Assembly: GCA_003952965.2 (NCBI GenBank)
Contig: CM025853.1
Span: 30,787,401-30,851,400 of the forward strand
DNA length: 64,000 nt
Source of the DNA: Morella rubra
Taxonomy: Eukaryota > Streptophyta > Magnoliopsida > Fagales > Myricaceae
Direction of reading: 5' to 3'
Shown here one piece after another: positions 1 through 13,500 of the stretch. Position 1 is the stretch's first letter, and each line of letters begins with the position of its first letter. The notes under the pieces were generated by a model. The model made no database searches. It had not been told where the DNA came from and saw only the letters and a list, made by a program, of their open reading frames with translations. Position numbers and translations under genes: made by a program.

Positions 1-744
1 AACTTGTAATAGTCATGGTAACCTGAAGTAGCTCAGAAACTCAAGAAAATAGCCAAACTTAAACTGCTGAATCCACTGACATATGACGAGCTCATATTAC
101 GAATGGCCATGTTAAAGGGAAAAATGGGGAGGGGACACCCACCTCCAACCAAGGGCATCGACCTTAAGCCCCAACATCCTTCCAAATACAGGCATTACAA
201 AACAAACGGAAACAGAAAGAAAAAAAGATTTCAAAGCTGCAGATAGAAAGAGGAGGGGCTTGGACGACAAATCCTAAGTCCAGAATTAGGATTTAACAAG
301 ACTCTTTACCTCACCTTGATAAACTATACATATGGTGCCAAAACACTACAGTGGCCTAGCATTCCTAACATGTTTCATTAAATTCTTTTGAGTGAATGAA
401 TCTTATTTTCAGCTGTGTTAGACTCCATGCTGATGGACTATAACCTCTCTCATCTAAAAGTATAATGTCACGAACATCATACATTTAAATTTAGATAAGC
501 TTAGGAGGCAGAATAGCAGAAGACCTTAAAAGAATTTAAAAGCCGGGCGTGTAGATTAAGAGCGAGTTGAGGTTGACAGCCTTAGGCCAGAGTAAGCCGT
601 CAAGAAAGATTACAAGGATATTCTTACAAGACTATCTTAAACGAGAAACAAGGACAATTACAAGATAATACCAACGCAACAGTAAAACCTGCATATTCCT
701 GTAGTAAGTTATCATATAAAGCTCGAAAGAATTCAAATCATCAC

Positions 745-3700
745 CTTGAGATTTGGGACACGAACAATTTGAAGAACTGTGATTATTAGTGCAATACCCT
801 GATTAAAGGGGAAAAAATAATAGTTAGACCTTATTTGCTCCTATTCCTTGCAAATTACAATGATGCTAAAAGATTAAGAGAATGACACTGAAAGAAAAAG
901 TGAAGTTTATAGCAATTTTTTCTTACAAGCACATCTTGTCCAATCCAAGCAAAGGAGATGTTGCGATAGACACCCCAAACAACAGCAAATGCTATGCAGA
1001 AGGGGCAAATAGCCAGTGTCAGATACGACACAGCTCCAAAGAAGGGAACTTTAACAAACGAATGTCCCACGAAATCAAACCATCTGAAACTACAATTGTT
1101 TAGTTGTCAGCTTCATGTTATGGAAGATGTATTCACAAAATATGACCAAGCACACACTTGCAAGGAAATCCTCGCCTTTCCTCTGTAAATAATGATAATG
1201 ATGCTTACATGGGAGCCTCACATTTAACCATGCTTACTAAGCACAAATTAATGGGTTAGCAATCAAATAATCAAAATGGGTTATTGTTTGTATACAAGCT
1301 GTCAGAAAATATGTCCAACACCGGGAAAATTCTGAATTTTTTTGAGTCTACTCCTATATCTTAAATCTGCCAGGACTACTTACCCAAAAAAAAAAAAAAA
1401 TAAAAAATCTGCCAGGACTTCCAAAATTTCATTGCTTACTAAATATATGCCCTGAAAAAGATATAAAGGTTCAGGGTAAAGAGAAATGTATAGGAACAAC
1501 CAAAACATAAAAAACCTTCACGATACTAAATACATGCTTTTCCGACAAAGTGTCATCCATCTCAAGTGATGTCAGTGACTTCCAGAAATGAGATCAATAG
1601 ATCAAATCCTCCTCTGCTTCCCTTTTTTCAGGAGAACACATCAAAGAGAATGGAAAGGGCAAAAAGAGTAAGATAAGAAAGAAGAAAATATTTACCATGA
1701 CAACAAAGTTACCAAGCAAGTTTGCAGGCCCTGTAAGAACAAAGAGACAAACAAGGTTCAGCATGTCTGCGAAAAGTGTCTAGAATGATATGCAGATCAA
1801 ATTCAACAAAATCACTCCTTAGTACTAAGGTTTTATTTAAAATATCATATTCTAGCATATCTATCCAGTCAAAATAACCTCATGATGGATGAGGAAAAAC
1901 ACCTTAAGGCCTAATCTCAGGGGCTCATGGCTCCAAGTGAGACGTTTACATGAAATGCAAACCAATGCCAAGAGTTTCTCTTTTGCCTCAAGAACATATA
2001 ATAATATACAAGCAAAACTAGAGATTTCACTAACAAATAAAACAGCCAGGTACCTTGCACGTTGACATTGAAATTTCAGGCCCAAAATCTAGGAAATGGT
2101 GATTGCAACAATAAGAGAGAATACCAAGCTCAATGCACACCAAATACCAAGTAACATATGCTAAGTAGAGAGTTGCTCATAGTTTGGTTTCTACAAAAAA
2201 AAAATGCACAGAATTCAATTCTAATGAACCAAGCATGCATATCAAAGAAGGCAGACTCACCTCTACCCCACCAATGCAAAAGAGAACCACCAGCAACTCA
2301 ATAAACCATGTTGACATTAGTTTATAAAGCAGAACCAGGAAACATGAGGCAATCACAACAAATAGAATTGCTGCGGTAGTATTGATATCTACAAATCCAC
2401 TAGAACCAACACTTTCTGAACTAAGGATTTCATCTGAACCATCCTGCAATCAGAGCACCAATCCATTGTCAGATTAGTTGCTGATTCAATCCCAACAAAG
2501 ATCTGGAAAACCAGAATATAACCTTTAATAGCTTGTCCCGCTCAATAGCTGCTTCTCTGGCACTCCATGCAGACCAATACGAAGCACATAGGATGGTACC
2601 AACAGCCATAAGCCACAAAAACACCTCTGCAATGTCAACGAGGGGACGCAGTGGAGAGTATAGCTGCACTGACACTGAAAAAAGCCAACCATTGCAAGCA
2701 GAAATCCATATGAAAGAAATTAAAGTACTGGATCAGGCACTACAAAGTAAGAAAAATATTCCAAGACAAAATTCTAAATGATGGGGAGGCAAAGCTAGTT
2801 GTCAAACAAAGCTGAACAGATATTGGCAAAAAAAAAAGCATACCTGTGGAGTTGTTCTGTAGATATTTTTCCAAGTTTACACCAGCATCTTGTGGAAGCA
2901 TAACTACAGGTATACTTATATCTACATCGGTCTGATTGGCTTCACAAACCATCTTGAAAAGTTCTGCAGAATAAAAAGACAAATTTCTGTCAAAACATGT
3001 TTTTGTCTTCCTCTCAAAAGCATTTCTGCACTCTAATAAGAAAGTGATCATCTTTTGAGACAACAGCATCTGTAAGAGGTTCATTGTGCACTGATCTACA
3101 TCCTCTATCTAGCTTAATTAAGAATTATCCCATTCCATATATCATGCTGTTAAAACTTTGATTTTTAATATGTATGTCATGGCTTTCACACTGCCATCTT
3201 GCAACCGCTTATCATGGGAATTCAGGTACAGTGACAAACGAATTAGAATAACAACCACTCTTCAGACTTTGTCCTATATATTCTTTAGGTAACTTCCAAT
3301 CTGCAACCATGAATCAAACTGCACATTTCTTAATCTTATATGTTCCAATCAGTAGGGAGCATTTAATTTTTTTTATCTTGAAAAGGATTCCTTCAACTCA
3401 TACCAAATCTAACAGCAGCTTAAAACAGGTACTTATATGGCATAGAGCGCATTCAACTCGCTAGAACTCTGATATGGAACGCAGGTTTGAAAAATGAATC
3501 CAAACAGGGGATATGGATGAGACAAATACCAGTATGGTAGTTTATTATGAGTATGGCTGAAGCACGAGCATTGTCTGCATTATTAGCCTTAGTTGTGAAA
3601 CTACAGTTTCCACGGTGCACCAGAATGACCTCCCCTGTAAGCTACGAAAAGGCAAGGCACTCCACATAATGAATGCATAAACAAAAGCATCAAATTAATC

Positions 3701-5590
3701 ATGCACATGTGAATCAAGAAGTCACCAATAGCATAAAATCGAGAAACATAATATAGAGATCTCATAATTAGAATACATTATTTTTGAGTGGGCGACAACA
3801 ATCAGGGGGATCAGCTAGAGCAACTCTAGTATGATTAGCACGCTTTTCCTTTGATTCCAATGTCAGTCCAAATCGTGCACCAACACCAACGTACTCACTG
3901 GTTTCTACACCGTCAACCCAAATTGGGACTTTCACCTATCAACAAAATTGGACAAGCTTTCGTTATGCCAGTCATACGATTATCAATATTTAATAAAAGT
4001 GAAAAAAATTCAAAAAAATGCGTGCATGACAAGCTTGGGCTCCATTTTGTTTCCAAGAAACAGATAAAAATAGATTTTAAGTTTTGAACATTCATGTTTA
4101 GTACATAAAACTGGAAACATACTAAAATTTGATCATAAAGCTGTACAGCAGACCAAGGGTTCGTTAAGTGAGTTTATGCTTCCTCATTTTTTTTCCTGCA
4201 AGAAGAGTTTTTGCTTCCACAAGAACCAGGAACAAGGTTATACTCTCTCATTTCCTTTCCATTCATTTTCTAGCAACCAATCAAAACTTTGTAAGAAAAG
4301 AGCCTGAAGTTTTTGTTTGGAAATAAACATGTAAAGAATAACTACTTACCCTGAGCAAAGCTTTAAGGACAGGTTTCAAACACTCAAAAAACACAAAATC
4401 AAACAACATAAACTTCAAGACAGAAGTAAGCCTAATTGTTGTTGTTGAGGAAAAAATGTCAGAAAGGAAAGGGATTTTAAGCTGAATTCTCTCGATAATT
4501 CACACTTGGACATTGCAAAGCCCTCTTCATTCATTCTAACACAATGTTTCTTTTTCTTCTTCTTCTTGACTCGGTAAATTTTCCAATCCTTGAGGACATG
4601 AAAACAATTTCAGTTGCTGATTTTTTCATCAACTAATGAGGACTCCCAAGAGAGAAGAAGCTGGAAAAAAAGAGAGCAAATTGCCGCAACATAAGGTTCT
4701 GTTTAGATGTCAAAAAGGCAACGCATATGCCTGCAAGTATACATGCACGTTGTTACTTTCAACATTTGTATAGATCCAAGAAAATTTTATCCGCTATCTT
4801 GAATTCAAGAAGTTGGGAGATTTCATTCAATCAAGCACAAATGACTATTTTGCTTGAATTGAATCTGACTTTCCATTTCGCAGTGCCCAAAGGTACATAT
4901 CCCACCCTTGAAGATAATTATTTTTTAAATTCGCTCTCCTCTTCCCCATCCTTCAGTAATAATCCAACATTAAGTCAGGAAAAAAATTAACATATCAGCA
5001 GAACTATGCTTCTTATCTTCAGTTATCTACGGCAGCTAAAACATAACCACTTCCTCTTATCTCCCACTCCATAGCACTAGTCTAGCTACCCATCTAAGCT
5101 GAATCGAGCATTTAATTTCCAAAAATTCAAATCAATTTGAACCAAAAACAAAACTCCCTCCCTCCTCCAATTTTTTTGCCCCCAGTTCTCTCAGAGACCA
5201 CACAGATAGCCAAAGAAGGCAAAGTAAGAAGAAACAAGAAAAAATCAACGACTATTCAGCCAAATTGAATCAGACTCTCCGTTCCCAATACATAACTATA
5301 AGAGCAAAAAAGAAACCTCCTTTTCGTGTATCCCTACTATTCCTATGTCCCTCCATTTTTCTCAGCTTCCAAACAGTATGCTCAAGCCAAAAAAAGGTAA
5401 ACTACAACGAATCTTACAAGGAAGTATGAATTAGAGTTTGATGTGTTTGCCATACCAGAACGAAGTTGTTCTCGCAGCCAGGCCGCTTGGGAGCGATGTT
5501 GTCCTGGTGAACTATGTCTCCGGCTGACGCCAGAGACACAATCAGAACTAATACAACTCCCACTACACATAAAGCTCTTCGAAAATCCAT
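745..5590 (-). CDS. SPPL: Signal peptide peptidase-like protein (SPPL, PA-domain type), 5' part; 3' end outside window
   Basis: Intramembrane aspartyl protease of the SPP/SPPL family, expected in endosomal/vacuolar membranes. Nine exons join in frame: 5590-5456, 3935-3777, 3641-3530, 2963-2844, 2674-2523, 2443-2261, 1730-1696, 1089-927 and 798-745, giving 371 codons. Residues 1-24 form a hydrophobic signal peptide starting [11 protein letters not shown] protease-associated (PA) domain follows (about 46-185), with the segments [23 protein letters not shown] and [11 protein letters not shown]. Membrane segments then start at [17 protein letters not shown] and continue with [38 protein letters not shown] and [17 protein letters not shown]. 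The family's catalytic YD and GxGD motifs come after the last visible exon, so they lie left of the window and catalytic competence cannot be judged. An in-frame ATG five codons upstream (5605) is an alternative start; 5590 matches the usual family N-terminus. Closest known type: plant SPPL3/4/5. Confidence 0.93.
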
Positions 5591-5605
5591 AGTAGAAAAA
5601 ATCAT

Positions 5606-5800
5606 AGATTGCCTCTGTCAGAGTTCCGAAGAAGCTTAGGGTTCCATCGAGAGAGAAAGAGAGACAGGAAGAGAGGGGGGAGGGGCTGAGGAAGAAGAGG
5701 AAATGTGAAAGGGAAATGTGAAATGTGAAAGGGGGACGACCTCTTTTTCTATTTCTTTCCGTGTTCTTTTTCTGCCTCTGTACTTTTGTCGTTAGTCTCA
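5606..5800 (-). promoter_or_regulatory. Probable 5' UTR / core promoter of the SPPL gene
   Basis: Immediately upstream of the SPPL start, the coding strand is strongly pyrimidine-rich (CTCTC/TTTC runs, about 5650-5760). This is common in plant 5' leaders. No convincing TATA box was identified, so the transcription start is not placed. Confidence 0.35.
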
Positions 5801-7555
5801 TGGACATGAAAAAAACGCCGTGTTGTAACCGTTGAATGTACTTCTTTTCTCATGTGAGCTATGGTCGGAAACGGTGACACATGGTGTGTAGGCGCGTGTG
5901 TTTAACGTGCCCCGTTTGGCGGGAAGTCCAGTCTCATCCGCCTTTTTATAAATTTTTTTAATATATATTTTTTTTCAATCTTGATCGTTACAAATCATAC
6001 TATAGAACAAAAAATTTTATATTATCTTAATATATATTTATGATCTAAAGTAAAAAATTAAATTTATTATGCGCGAGTATCAATTTTATATTTAAGGATT
6101 TATGTTTATTTTCAAAACTACCCTTTTTGTCAATAAATGTGGTAATTTTAAAGAAATCATTAATTAAAGGTATAAAGGGGTGGTCCACGGACATAAGCAC
6201 CCATACTTATCAAGTTAGTATTTATGGTAAAAAAAAAAATCCACTATTGTAGATCGTAACAGTGGACTATAATTAACTACATCATAATTTAATAGTCGTG
6301 CTATCATTTCAACTAAACATACATAAATGGAACCAATCATATAATTAATAAATAAATAAATATATATATATATATATATATATATTTATTAATTGTTTGT
6401 TTAGACGGATAGTTTTATAATAAATGTGGTCGCGTGACAACCGAGCATGATAATCGCTACACCGTATGATATCCTTCTTTCTCCCTCTTGGGCCCTTGCC
6501 AATTGGCGAGTGTGGGTGCAGTTTGTAAACGGAAAGCGCGTGGGTTTCTAATTTCTATTAGATAATTATCTTTAAAGGATACCGGCTACTTGCTGAAGAA
6601 GTCCCAAAGCTCCGTAGCGGCCGTACGATAAGACGGCGCAGTCAATAAATACCAATCCAACTTTGGAAATCATCAAGTGAGCCGAGCCTACGCTAAGCTC
6701 ATTAAATTACTGATTCTATCTGACTTCAATATGATATGACCCGTTCGATTTAGTGGTTGCATATTAGGTTTCAGTGTACCTGAGCACATGTGAACATAAT
6801 GTTATCTTTTAGCGTACGGCACTAAGAACTTCGAAGTAGGGCCCTCACATGGGTACAACTCTGAGGAACACATGGAACTGGCTTTGCCTTTGATGGTGGA
6901 ATCACACGTGGGAAGGAGACTCACATGTGTGGACCCTACTTTGCGTTTAGCGATGTAGTTATACTTATCTGATAGGTTGAAAATTCTTTTCTCTTAAGGT
7001 TTTCTGTTTTGTTTTTGTCTCTCGGAGCTGTATTTCTCTTCTTTAAAGGGATGGACAATTTTTTTTTTCTAAAAAATAAAAATAATGGATGAAATATTAA
7101 TAATCTTACACATAGCAGGCCTATTTAATAGTTAGGGTTTATCTATACTTGTGTAGGTTAGACGCACAGGTTACGAGTTCAATTCTTCACTGAATGAATA
7201 TTGTAATCCATTTAAACGGGAGTCATATGAGTATAGATGAGTCTGTGCTAACTCTCCGGAATTTACATGTGCATTAAGTGAGTATACGCAAGTGGTGTGC
7301 TGCACATGATTTCTCATGGTTATCCAAAAAAACATTAATAACCTTTTCAAATTAAATATTAAAATTTTTTACTTGTTAAACATCACCTCAATAAAAAAAA
7401 AAATATGATAATGATTAGAAAAGCTAATGGGAGCTACCGTGTCATGCATGGCTCCTAAAAACCCTAAAAAATTAAGATTTTTTTTTCAAAAAAATTTCAT
7501 TTACACCCATAAATTACCATATTATAATATCGCCTCCCCACCCATATTCTGTCTT
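5801..7555. other. Intergenic, no gene seen
   Basis: AT-rich intergenic DNA with no extended coding frame and no recognised protein similarity. It contains a TA dinucleotide run at about 6361-6385. Nothing else could be supported. Confidence 0.6.
6359..6386. repeat. (TA)n microsatellite
   Basis: Uninterrupted TA dinucleotides over about 26 bases, preceded by AATA repeats. Confidence 0.9.
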
Positions 7556-9890
7556 CCCCCATAATAATGCTACGTGTTCGTGTGACTGAGTCTTGAGCTA
7601 AATAAATGGACTTGACCAGTCGATATGGAGTGCCGCATGGAATGCGTCTTCCCCGCGGAATAAAAAATGAATACAATTAATAAAAAAATAAAACGCAGAA
7701 TTAACAATAAAAAATTTGATAAATTTGCACAGTTATCTTTGCATTGTTACCACTTACCAGGTCAACTTTAGAGTCGGAGAGGGAAAAAAAAAATAGTTAC
7801 GTTTGAGTGTGAAAATTTTAGAGAAATTAAAATTTTAAAATATTAAATTTAGTGAAAAAATGAAGAGAAAAATAATTTTTTATATTTATTATAATAAAAA
7901 TTAATGATTTAATGAAGAAAAAAGAAATTATATTATAATTTTTTATTGTGTTAAAATTATAAAAAATATATAATTTTAAATTTCAATCGCATCCATTTTA
8001 GAACCCATGGTTTTAAAGTCGTTAAAAGAGCTGTCAATCCGATATAAAATCGATTAAAATATTTCGTACGAAGAGTATATTTTCCGTACAGGGTTAGTTT
8101 AATATGGTCGTGTCTATATGCTTGGTGAAAAGGTCGAGGAGCTTAACAATTCGATGCAAAAGCAATGACCATTTCACAGAATTTAAGAGAGGAAAATGGT
8201 AATCATTTGACAGCCCTTTTTAATACTATATTGATGGTCCTCTGGATAGACTGGATTCGGTAAAAAGTCTAAGTCACGTGGGGTTTTTTCTTCTAATCGC
8301 TGTAGTCAGACATCTGCTGCTGCAGAGGACTTTAGAAGTTTGAATCTAAGACCTTCAGTGCCAAACCAACAAGGCTTCACCAGCGTATTATTTGGACCCT
8401 TTACGCCAATCTTGGCTTCAAAATCTGTTAGGCTTTCCGTATTTTTAAACTGTATAACGTAATTCGAAGAAAGATAAATAGGTGAATTTTATGATATGAT
8501 TTTATTTAAAAATTTATATAAAATATTACTAAATAATATAAAATATATTTATTATATTTATCTCTTTCTGAATTACATCATACAATTTAAATAGAAAATT
8601 ATCAAATATCATAATCTTCTTTCATTTTAACAAGAAGTGGTGGCGGGGCATTCGCTGGCAAGATGTCTGAGACGGGCAGAAATCAGAAGGTCCAAACGAA
8701 TCTTGAAACAGGCCTGATGTGCTCACCGATAGAATTGGCCCAATCGGCAAAAGCCCAAAATAACAACCAGCCGCCGGCAGACGTACATCCCAGCCTGTAA
8801 TATGATAATCCCCCATAATAATGCTACGTGTTCTTGTGATTGAGTATTGATCTAAATAAATGGACTTGACCAGTTGGTATGGAGTGCCGCATGGTATGCG
8901 TCTTCCACGCGGAATAAAAAATGAATACAATTAATAAAAAAATAAAACGTAGAAATTAAAAAATTCAAATAAAACAATAAAAAAAAATTGATAAATTTGC
9001 ACAATTATCTTTGCATTGTTACCACTTACCCGGTCAACTTTAGAGTTGGAGAGGAAAAAAAAAAACAAGCAGGAAGAATGGAACCCAAGTTTTAAAAGTC
9101 GTTAAAAGAGCTGTCAATCCGATATAAAATTAAAATCGATTAAAATATTTCGTACGGAGAGTATATTTTTCATACAGGGGATAGTTTAATATGGTCGTGT
9201 CTATATGCTTGGTGAAAAGGTCAAGGAGCTTAACAATTCGATGCAAAAGCAATGACCATTTCACAGTATTTAATAGAGGAAAATGGTAATCATTTGACAG
9301 CCCTTTTTAATACGATATTGATGGTCCTCTGGATTTGGTAAAAAGTCTAAGTCACGTCGGGTTTTTTCTTCCGATTGCTGTAGTCAGACATCTGCTGCAG
9401 AGGACTTTAGAAGTTTGAATCCAAGACCTTCGGTGCCAAACCAATAAGGTTTCACCAGCGTATTATTTGGACCATTTACGCCAATCTTTGGCTTTAAAAT
9501 TTGTTAGACTCTTTGCATTTATAATTTGAAGAAAGATAAATATACAATATTCGAAAATTTATATAAACAGATACGAGCATCATTAAATGATGTATGATAT
9601 ATTTATTGTGTTTATTTCTATTTAAATTGTATCATGCAGTTCAAAGAGAAAATTATTGAAGTTGATAATCTTGTTGCATTTTAGAAAGAAGTGGTGGTGG
9701 GCTTAAAAAAAGAAAGAAAGAAGTGGTGGTGGGACATTGCTGGCAAGATGTCTGAGACGGGCAGAACCAGAAGGTCCAAACGAATCTTGAAACAGGCCTA
9801 ATGAGCTCACTGATAGAATTGGCCCAATCAGGAAAAGCCCAAAATAACAACCAACCGCCGGCAGACCTACATCCCAGCCAGAACATCCAG
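7556..9890. repeat. Diverged tandem duplication, two copies (7556-8805 and 8812-9890)
   Basis: The same series of blocks occurs twice in the same order. Block 1 begins CCCCCATAATAATGCTACGTG (7555 and 8811). Block 2 begins with a stretch containing GTCGTTAAAAGAGCTGTCAA (about 8018 and 9094). Block 3 contains CTGGCAAGATGTCTGAGACG (about 8655 and 9741). Copies differ by substitutions and indels; the left copy has an extra AT-rich stretch around 7790-8000. Short open frames inside it differ between copies and look non-coding. Confidence 0.85.
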
Positions 9891-9899
9891 TCAACCTGC

Positions 9900-10587
9900 G
9901 AGTGAAATATGGTTTGGTTATTGGCTTCTCTCATCACTAGTGCTTCGTGGCCAACTTCTAATGTTCGTCGGAGTCCAGCAGAAACAGACCAAATTGGTTT
10001 GTGCTCACTCTTATTTAGTTTGCATTCTGCCAGGAAAGACATGAATGCATTAGAGGTCTTGTTTGAATCACTGGATGAATGGCTCATTGTTTGGGCAAAT
10101 TCAGTGATTTTCTAGTTGTAACCGTGCGGGAAACGTAGACTTCGTGCGTGTGCAGGACATTACTCTGTTTCTTGTGCATGACAAAGTCTTGTAACAACTA
10201 AAGCACTTAGATCTTGGCAATTTTGGGCGTGCAGAGAGGGAAACAAAGAAGAAATAATGAAAAACAAGAAAATTTTGGCACTGTCAGCTACCACGGAAAA
10301 GATGTATAGGATACTGTGTTACACACACAGAAGGATCAAAGTGTCATGTAATATGGAATTGTGCATCTTATATACAAAAATATTGTGGTCGAACAAAGAA
10401 AGAAAAACAAAATACGAATTAATGTCTTCTATATACCATTTTTGTAATGGCGATATTTTGTGGCTGCAAACTCTAAGGGTCCAACAAAGAGAAAAGGAAA
10501 ATGAGAAGAAAGATGAAAACGTATGCTTCTCTTTCTCCAAGTATAGACAATATGTAGGACTAAGAAGCTAGGAAACGACAAAAAAGT
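9900..10587. other. Intergenic / 3' flank of UBK1, no gene seen
   Basis: Between the tandem duplication and the UBK1 stop codon I see no recognisable coding sequence. The 3' UTR of UBK1 probably lies at about 10200-10587, but no poly-A signal was assigned. Confidence 0.5.
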
Positions 10588-13500
10588 TCAATGCTGTTGC
10601 AGCCATTCCTGTATGGCGGAACGAAGAGCATGGTTTGGGACAAGATTGCAATGTTCAAGCTTCAGATTTGTCATTGGGGAAGTATCCCGCCCACTGTCCA
10701 GCCATCCTCTCAAAGCTTCTGCTTCATAAGTGAAACCATCAGCTGCCACATGTGGATCTTGCATAACTTCCTGCAGGTTTGCAAATAAGATTTCCATTTA
10801 TATGAGAACAACAAAATCAAGTGAAGCAAGATTGCGCATTAAGAGTCTCCTCGTAACATTTCAGATCAGAGCTATATTCCTCAATGTAGTCAAAATAGAC
10901 AAGCCGGTTTAAGATAGATTTGATAAATATTGGGAACTGAAAACCTACATGCAAAATGGGGCAAATAAAATATGGAGGAGGTTGGAAATGCGCTTCAGAA
11001 CCTAGCCGGAATGAAGATGAGCCTCCGCATGAAGCCCTCATTGGTTCAAGTACCCTACAGACATCTGACTGTAGCTCTGGCCGGCTCCTTCGGTTCATCT
11101 CACAACACCTCAATGCCAAACTAGCTAGCTGTTCAGCCTGTACAAATGGCCAGTCCCCTGCCAAAGGATCTAAGAGGTTGTTCAACTTTCCCACATCTAA
11201 TGCATATTGAACTTCTTTTATTATCCCCAAGGCTGGCCTCCCAGTCAACAACCGGAGTAATATAACTCCAAAGGAATAAACATCAGACATCACTGTAAGC
11301 TCTCCTGTGGAAAGGAACTCAGGATCCATATATAAAAAAGTGCCCTTTGGGTCTGTTCTACAAAACTGCGTTGAGTTGCTCAAACTTCTATCTTGAGATA
11401 GTAAACGACAGATACCAAAGTCACTGAGTTTGCTAACAAAGTTAGCATCGAGGAGAATGTTGGCAGGTTTCAAATCACCATGTATTATGCTGTTAGGTTT
11501 ACAGGAATGAAGAAAGATGAGGGCAGAGCACAATTCTGCAGCAACGCGTATCCGGATTTGCCATGATAAGGGGGGACTATTGTCCTTGCAGCTGAGTCGA
11601 TCTTCAAGGCTTCCATTAGGGAGGTACTCATAGATAAGAGCCCATGCTTCTGGACAGGCTCCAATGAGTGTAACTAGATTGGGATGCCTCAACTTACTCA
11701 ACACATCAACCTGAAATACAACCAAGTTACAAACAAACGGCACACAATACTGAATCAAAGTCAGAGAGCAAATACCGATTTATTTTTTCTATTTTGCTAT
11801 CCTTTGCCAACAATTGACCAAGAAAGAAAGGGGCAGGCAAATTTACCAGTGATACCTGTATAAATTTCCTTATGTCTAATTGTTTGGATTTGCAATGGCC
11901 TAACATTTTACATATTTAATGTGCTAATAAAATGCAAAAACAACGTTACTGTGCCATCATTTCATGTCACATGAAATGATTTGCAGCTAATTGCTAACTA
12001 CAGTTGCATTTAGGGATAAAATGGTGTTGATGTATATAGAATTATGTTTTAGACAACAGACCTCCATTATAACAATTTTATCGAAAATGGTTGTGCTTGA
12101 GCAAAAGGTATCTATGTCACCTCCTTTGTAAAAAATTATATTTGCATAGCCTAGTTGATCCAGTTCATAATGCAGGAGATAAATTTACTAAATGCAATTC
12201 ATAAACCATATGAACTGGGTCCTAGTATCAGATGTATCAACAGACTGTGAATAACAATTACAGTCATGGCTATCTAGATTTCCAACTCTCTTAAACAGAC
12301 TAGTTCCCAAGAATAATCACTGAAGTAAATGATTTGTGTAAGCCCTCAATATAGACAAAATCAAACCATTTCACCTCCTGTTGAAATTCTGTTGGGCCTT
12401 GCATGCTATGAGAGTGTAGCATTTTTATAGCCACCTGGGTGTAACGCAAGACACCTTTGTGAATGCTCCCGTATCCCCCTTCTCCAATCTGCAGGGATGG
12501 ATCAAAATTTCGAGTTGCTTCCTCAAGTTCTGAGAAAGAGAACTCAGAGAAGAACTCAGGCACGTGTGTGCTTGAGGCCTCTCCTTGTTTCTTCTTCAGC
12601 TCCTCAGCTTCTTTAAGTGCATTGTCACGCTCTGTCTGCAACTCATCTCGTTCTTTTCTATAAGTTTTCAAGAGTTCAACTGCAGAGATAATCTTCTGCT
12701 CCAACTCCTCTACCATATGTTCAGATGCTGCAATTTGACTCTCCAGTGATGATTTCTGATCCAGGGCAATCCGAAGTTCTTCCATGACTTCGTCATGCTG
12801 GTTTTTCATCTTTCTGAGATTTTCTTGTTCTTTTGCTAGTAATTCCTCAACTTCTTTCCTTTGCTTCGACACCTCAACATATAAGCTTTCCGATGCTTTA
12901 GCCTGTAAATTGAATAATTGAATAATTGGCAATGCAAATCCAATGATGAGAATTTCAATTTTAAACTTTGAGACACTCTGTATAAACAACTTAATGCATT
13001 GAAGAAGATGTCTACCGATTCAAACTGTTGAAAAATACTGGGAAACCTAACTGTTAGATTGACCGGCATGGAAGAATCTTCTAACTACCTTTGACATTAA
13101 GAAGCCATGTTGAGAGGGAAGAATGTACATAAACTCAGCCAGCTTAACTGTTCTTCTTTTTATCCTAGAGAGTAGATGTGGTTAAGCTATCTGATAGTCA
13201 AGCATAAGGTGTGTAGTACGTAGACAACACTACTACATATCAGGTACATAACACCTTCCTTTCAAACGTTAATTTCTATCTTGAAGGCAACAAAATATTA
13301 GCATGTCTGAGAAATTCGGGTAGGAAAAGAAAGAAGATGATCAAAATGGAAAACATAAGAAATTTACGTGGTTCAACCACACTGGCCTACATCGACATTA
13401 CACAAAATCCCAAAGCTTGCATCTTTGTAATTAACCTCAATACAGAAATGATACACATTTAAACGACTCATATAAAAAGAACCAAGGGTCTACCACAAAT

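Noticed and set aside
1..740. Further SPPL exons (YD and GxGD catalytic motifs)
   Set aside because: I looked for the family sequence on the minus strand and found none; this stretch looks like intron, so the exons must lie outside the window.
5382..5807. 141-codon minus-strand open frame overlapping SPPL exon 1
   Set aside because: It uses another frame across the pyrimidine-rich leader and the first SPPL exon; the low-complexity Ser/Phe-rich product is a composition effect.
8622..10087. Minus-strand open frames of 102 and 144 codons in the 8.6-10.1 kb repeats
   Set aside because: The two copies shift frame relative to each other and show no known domain, so coding is not supported.
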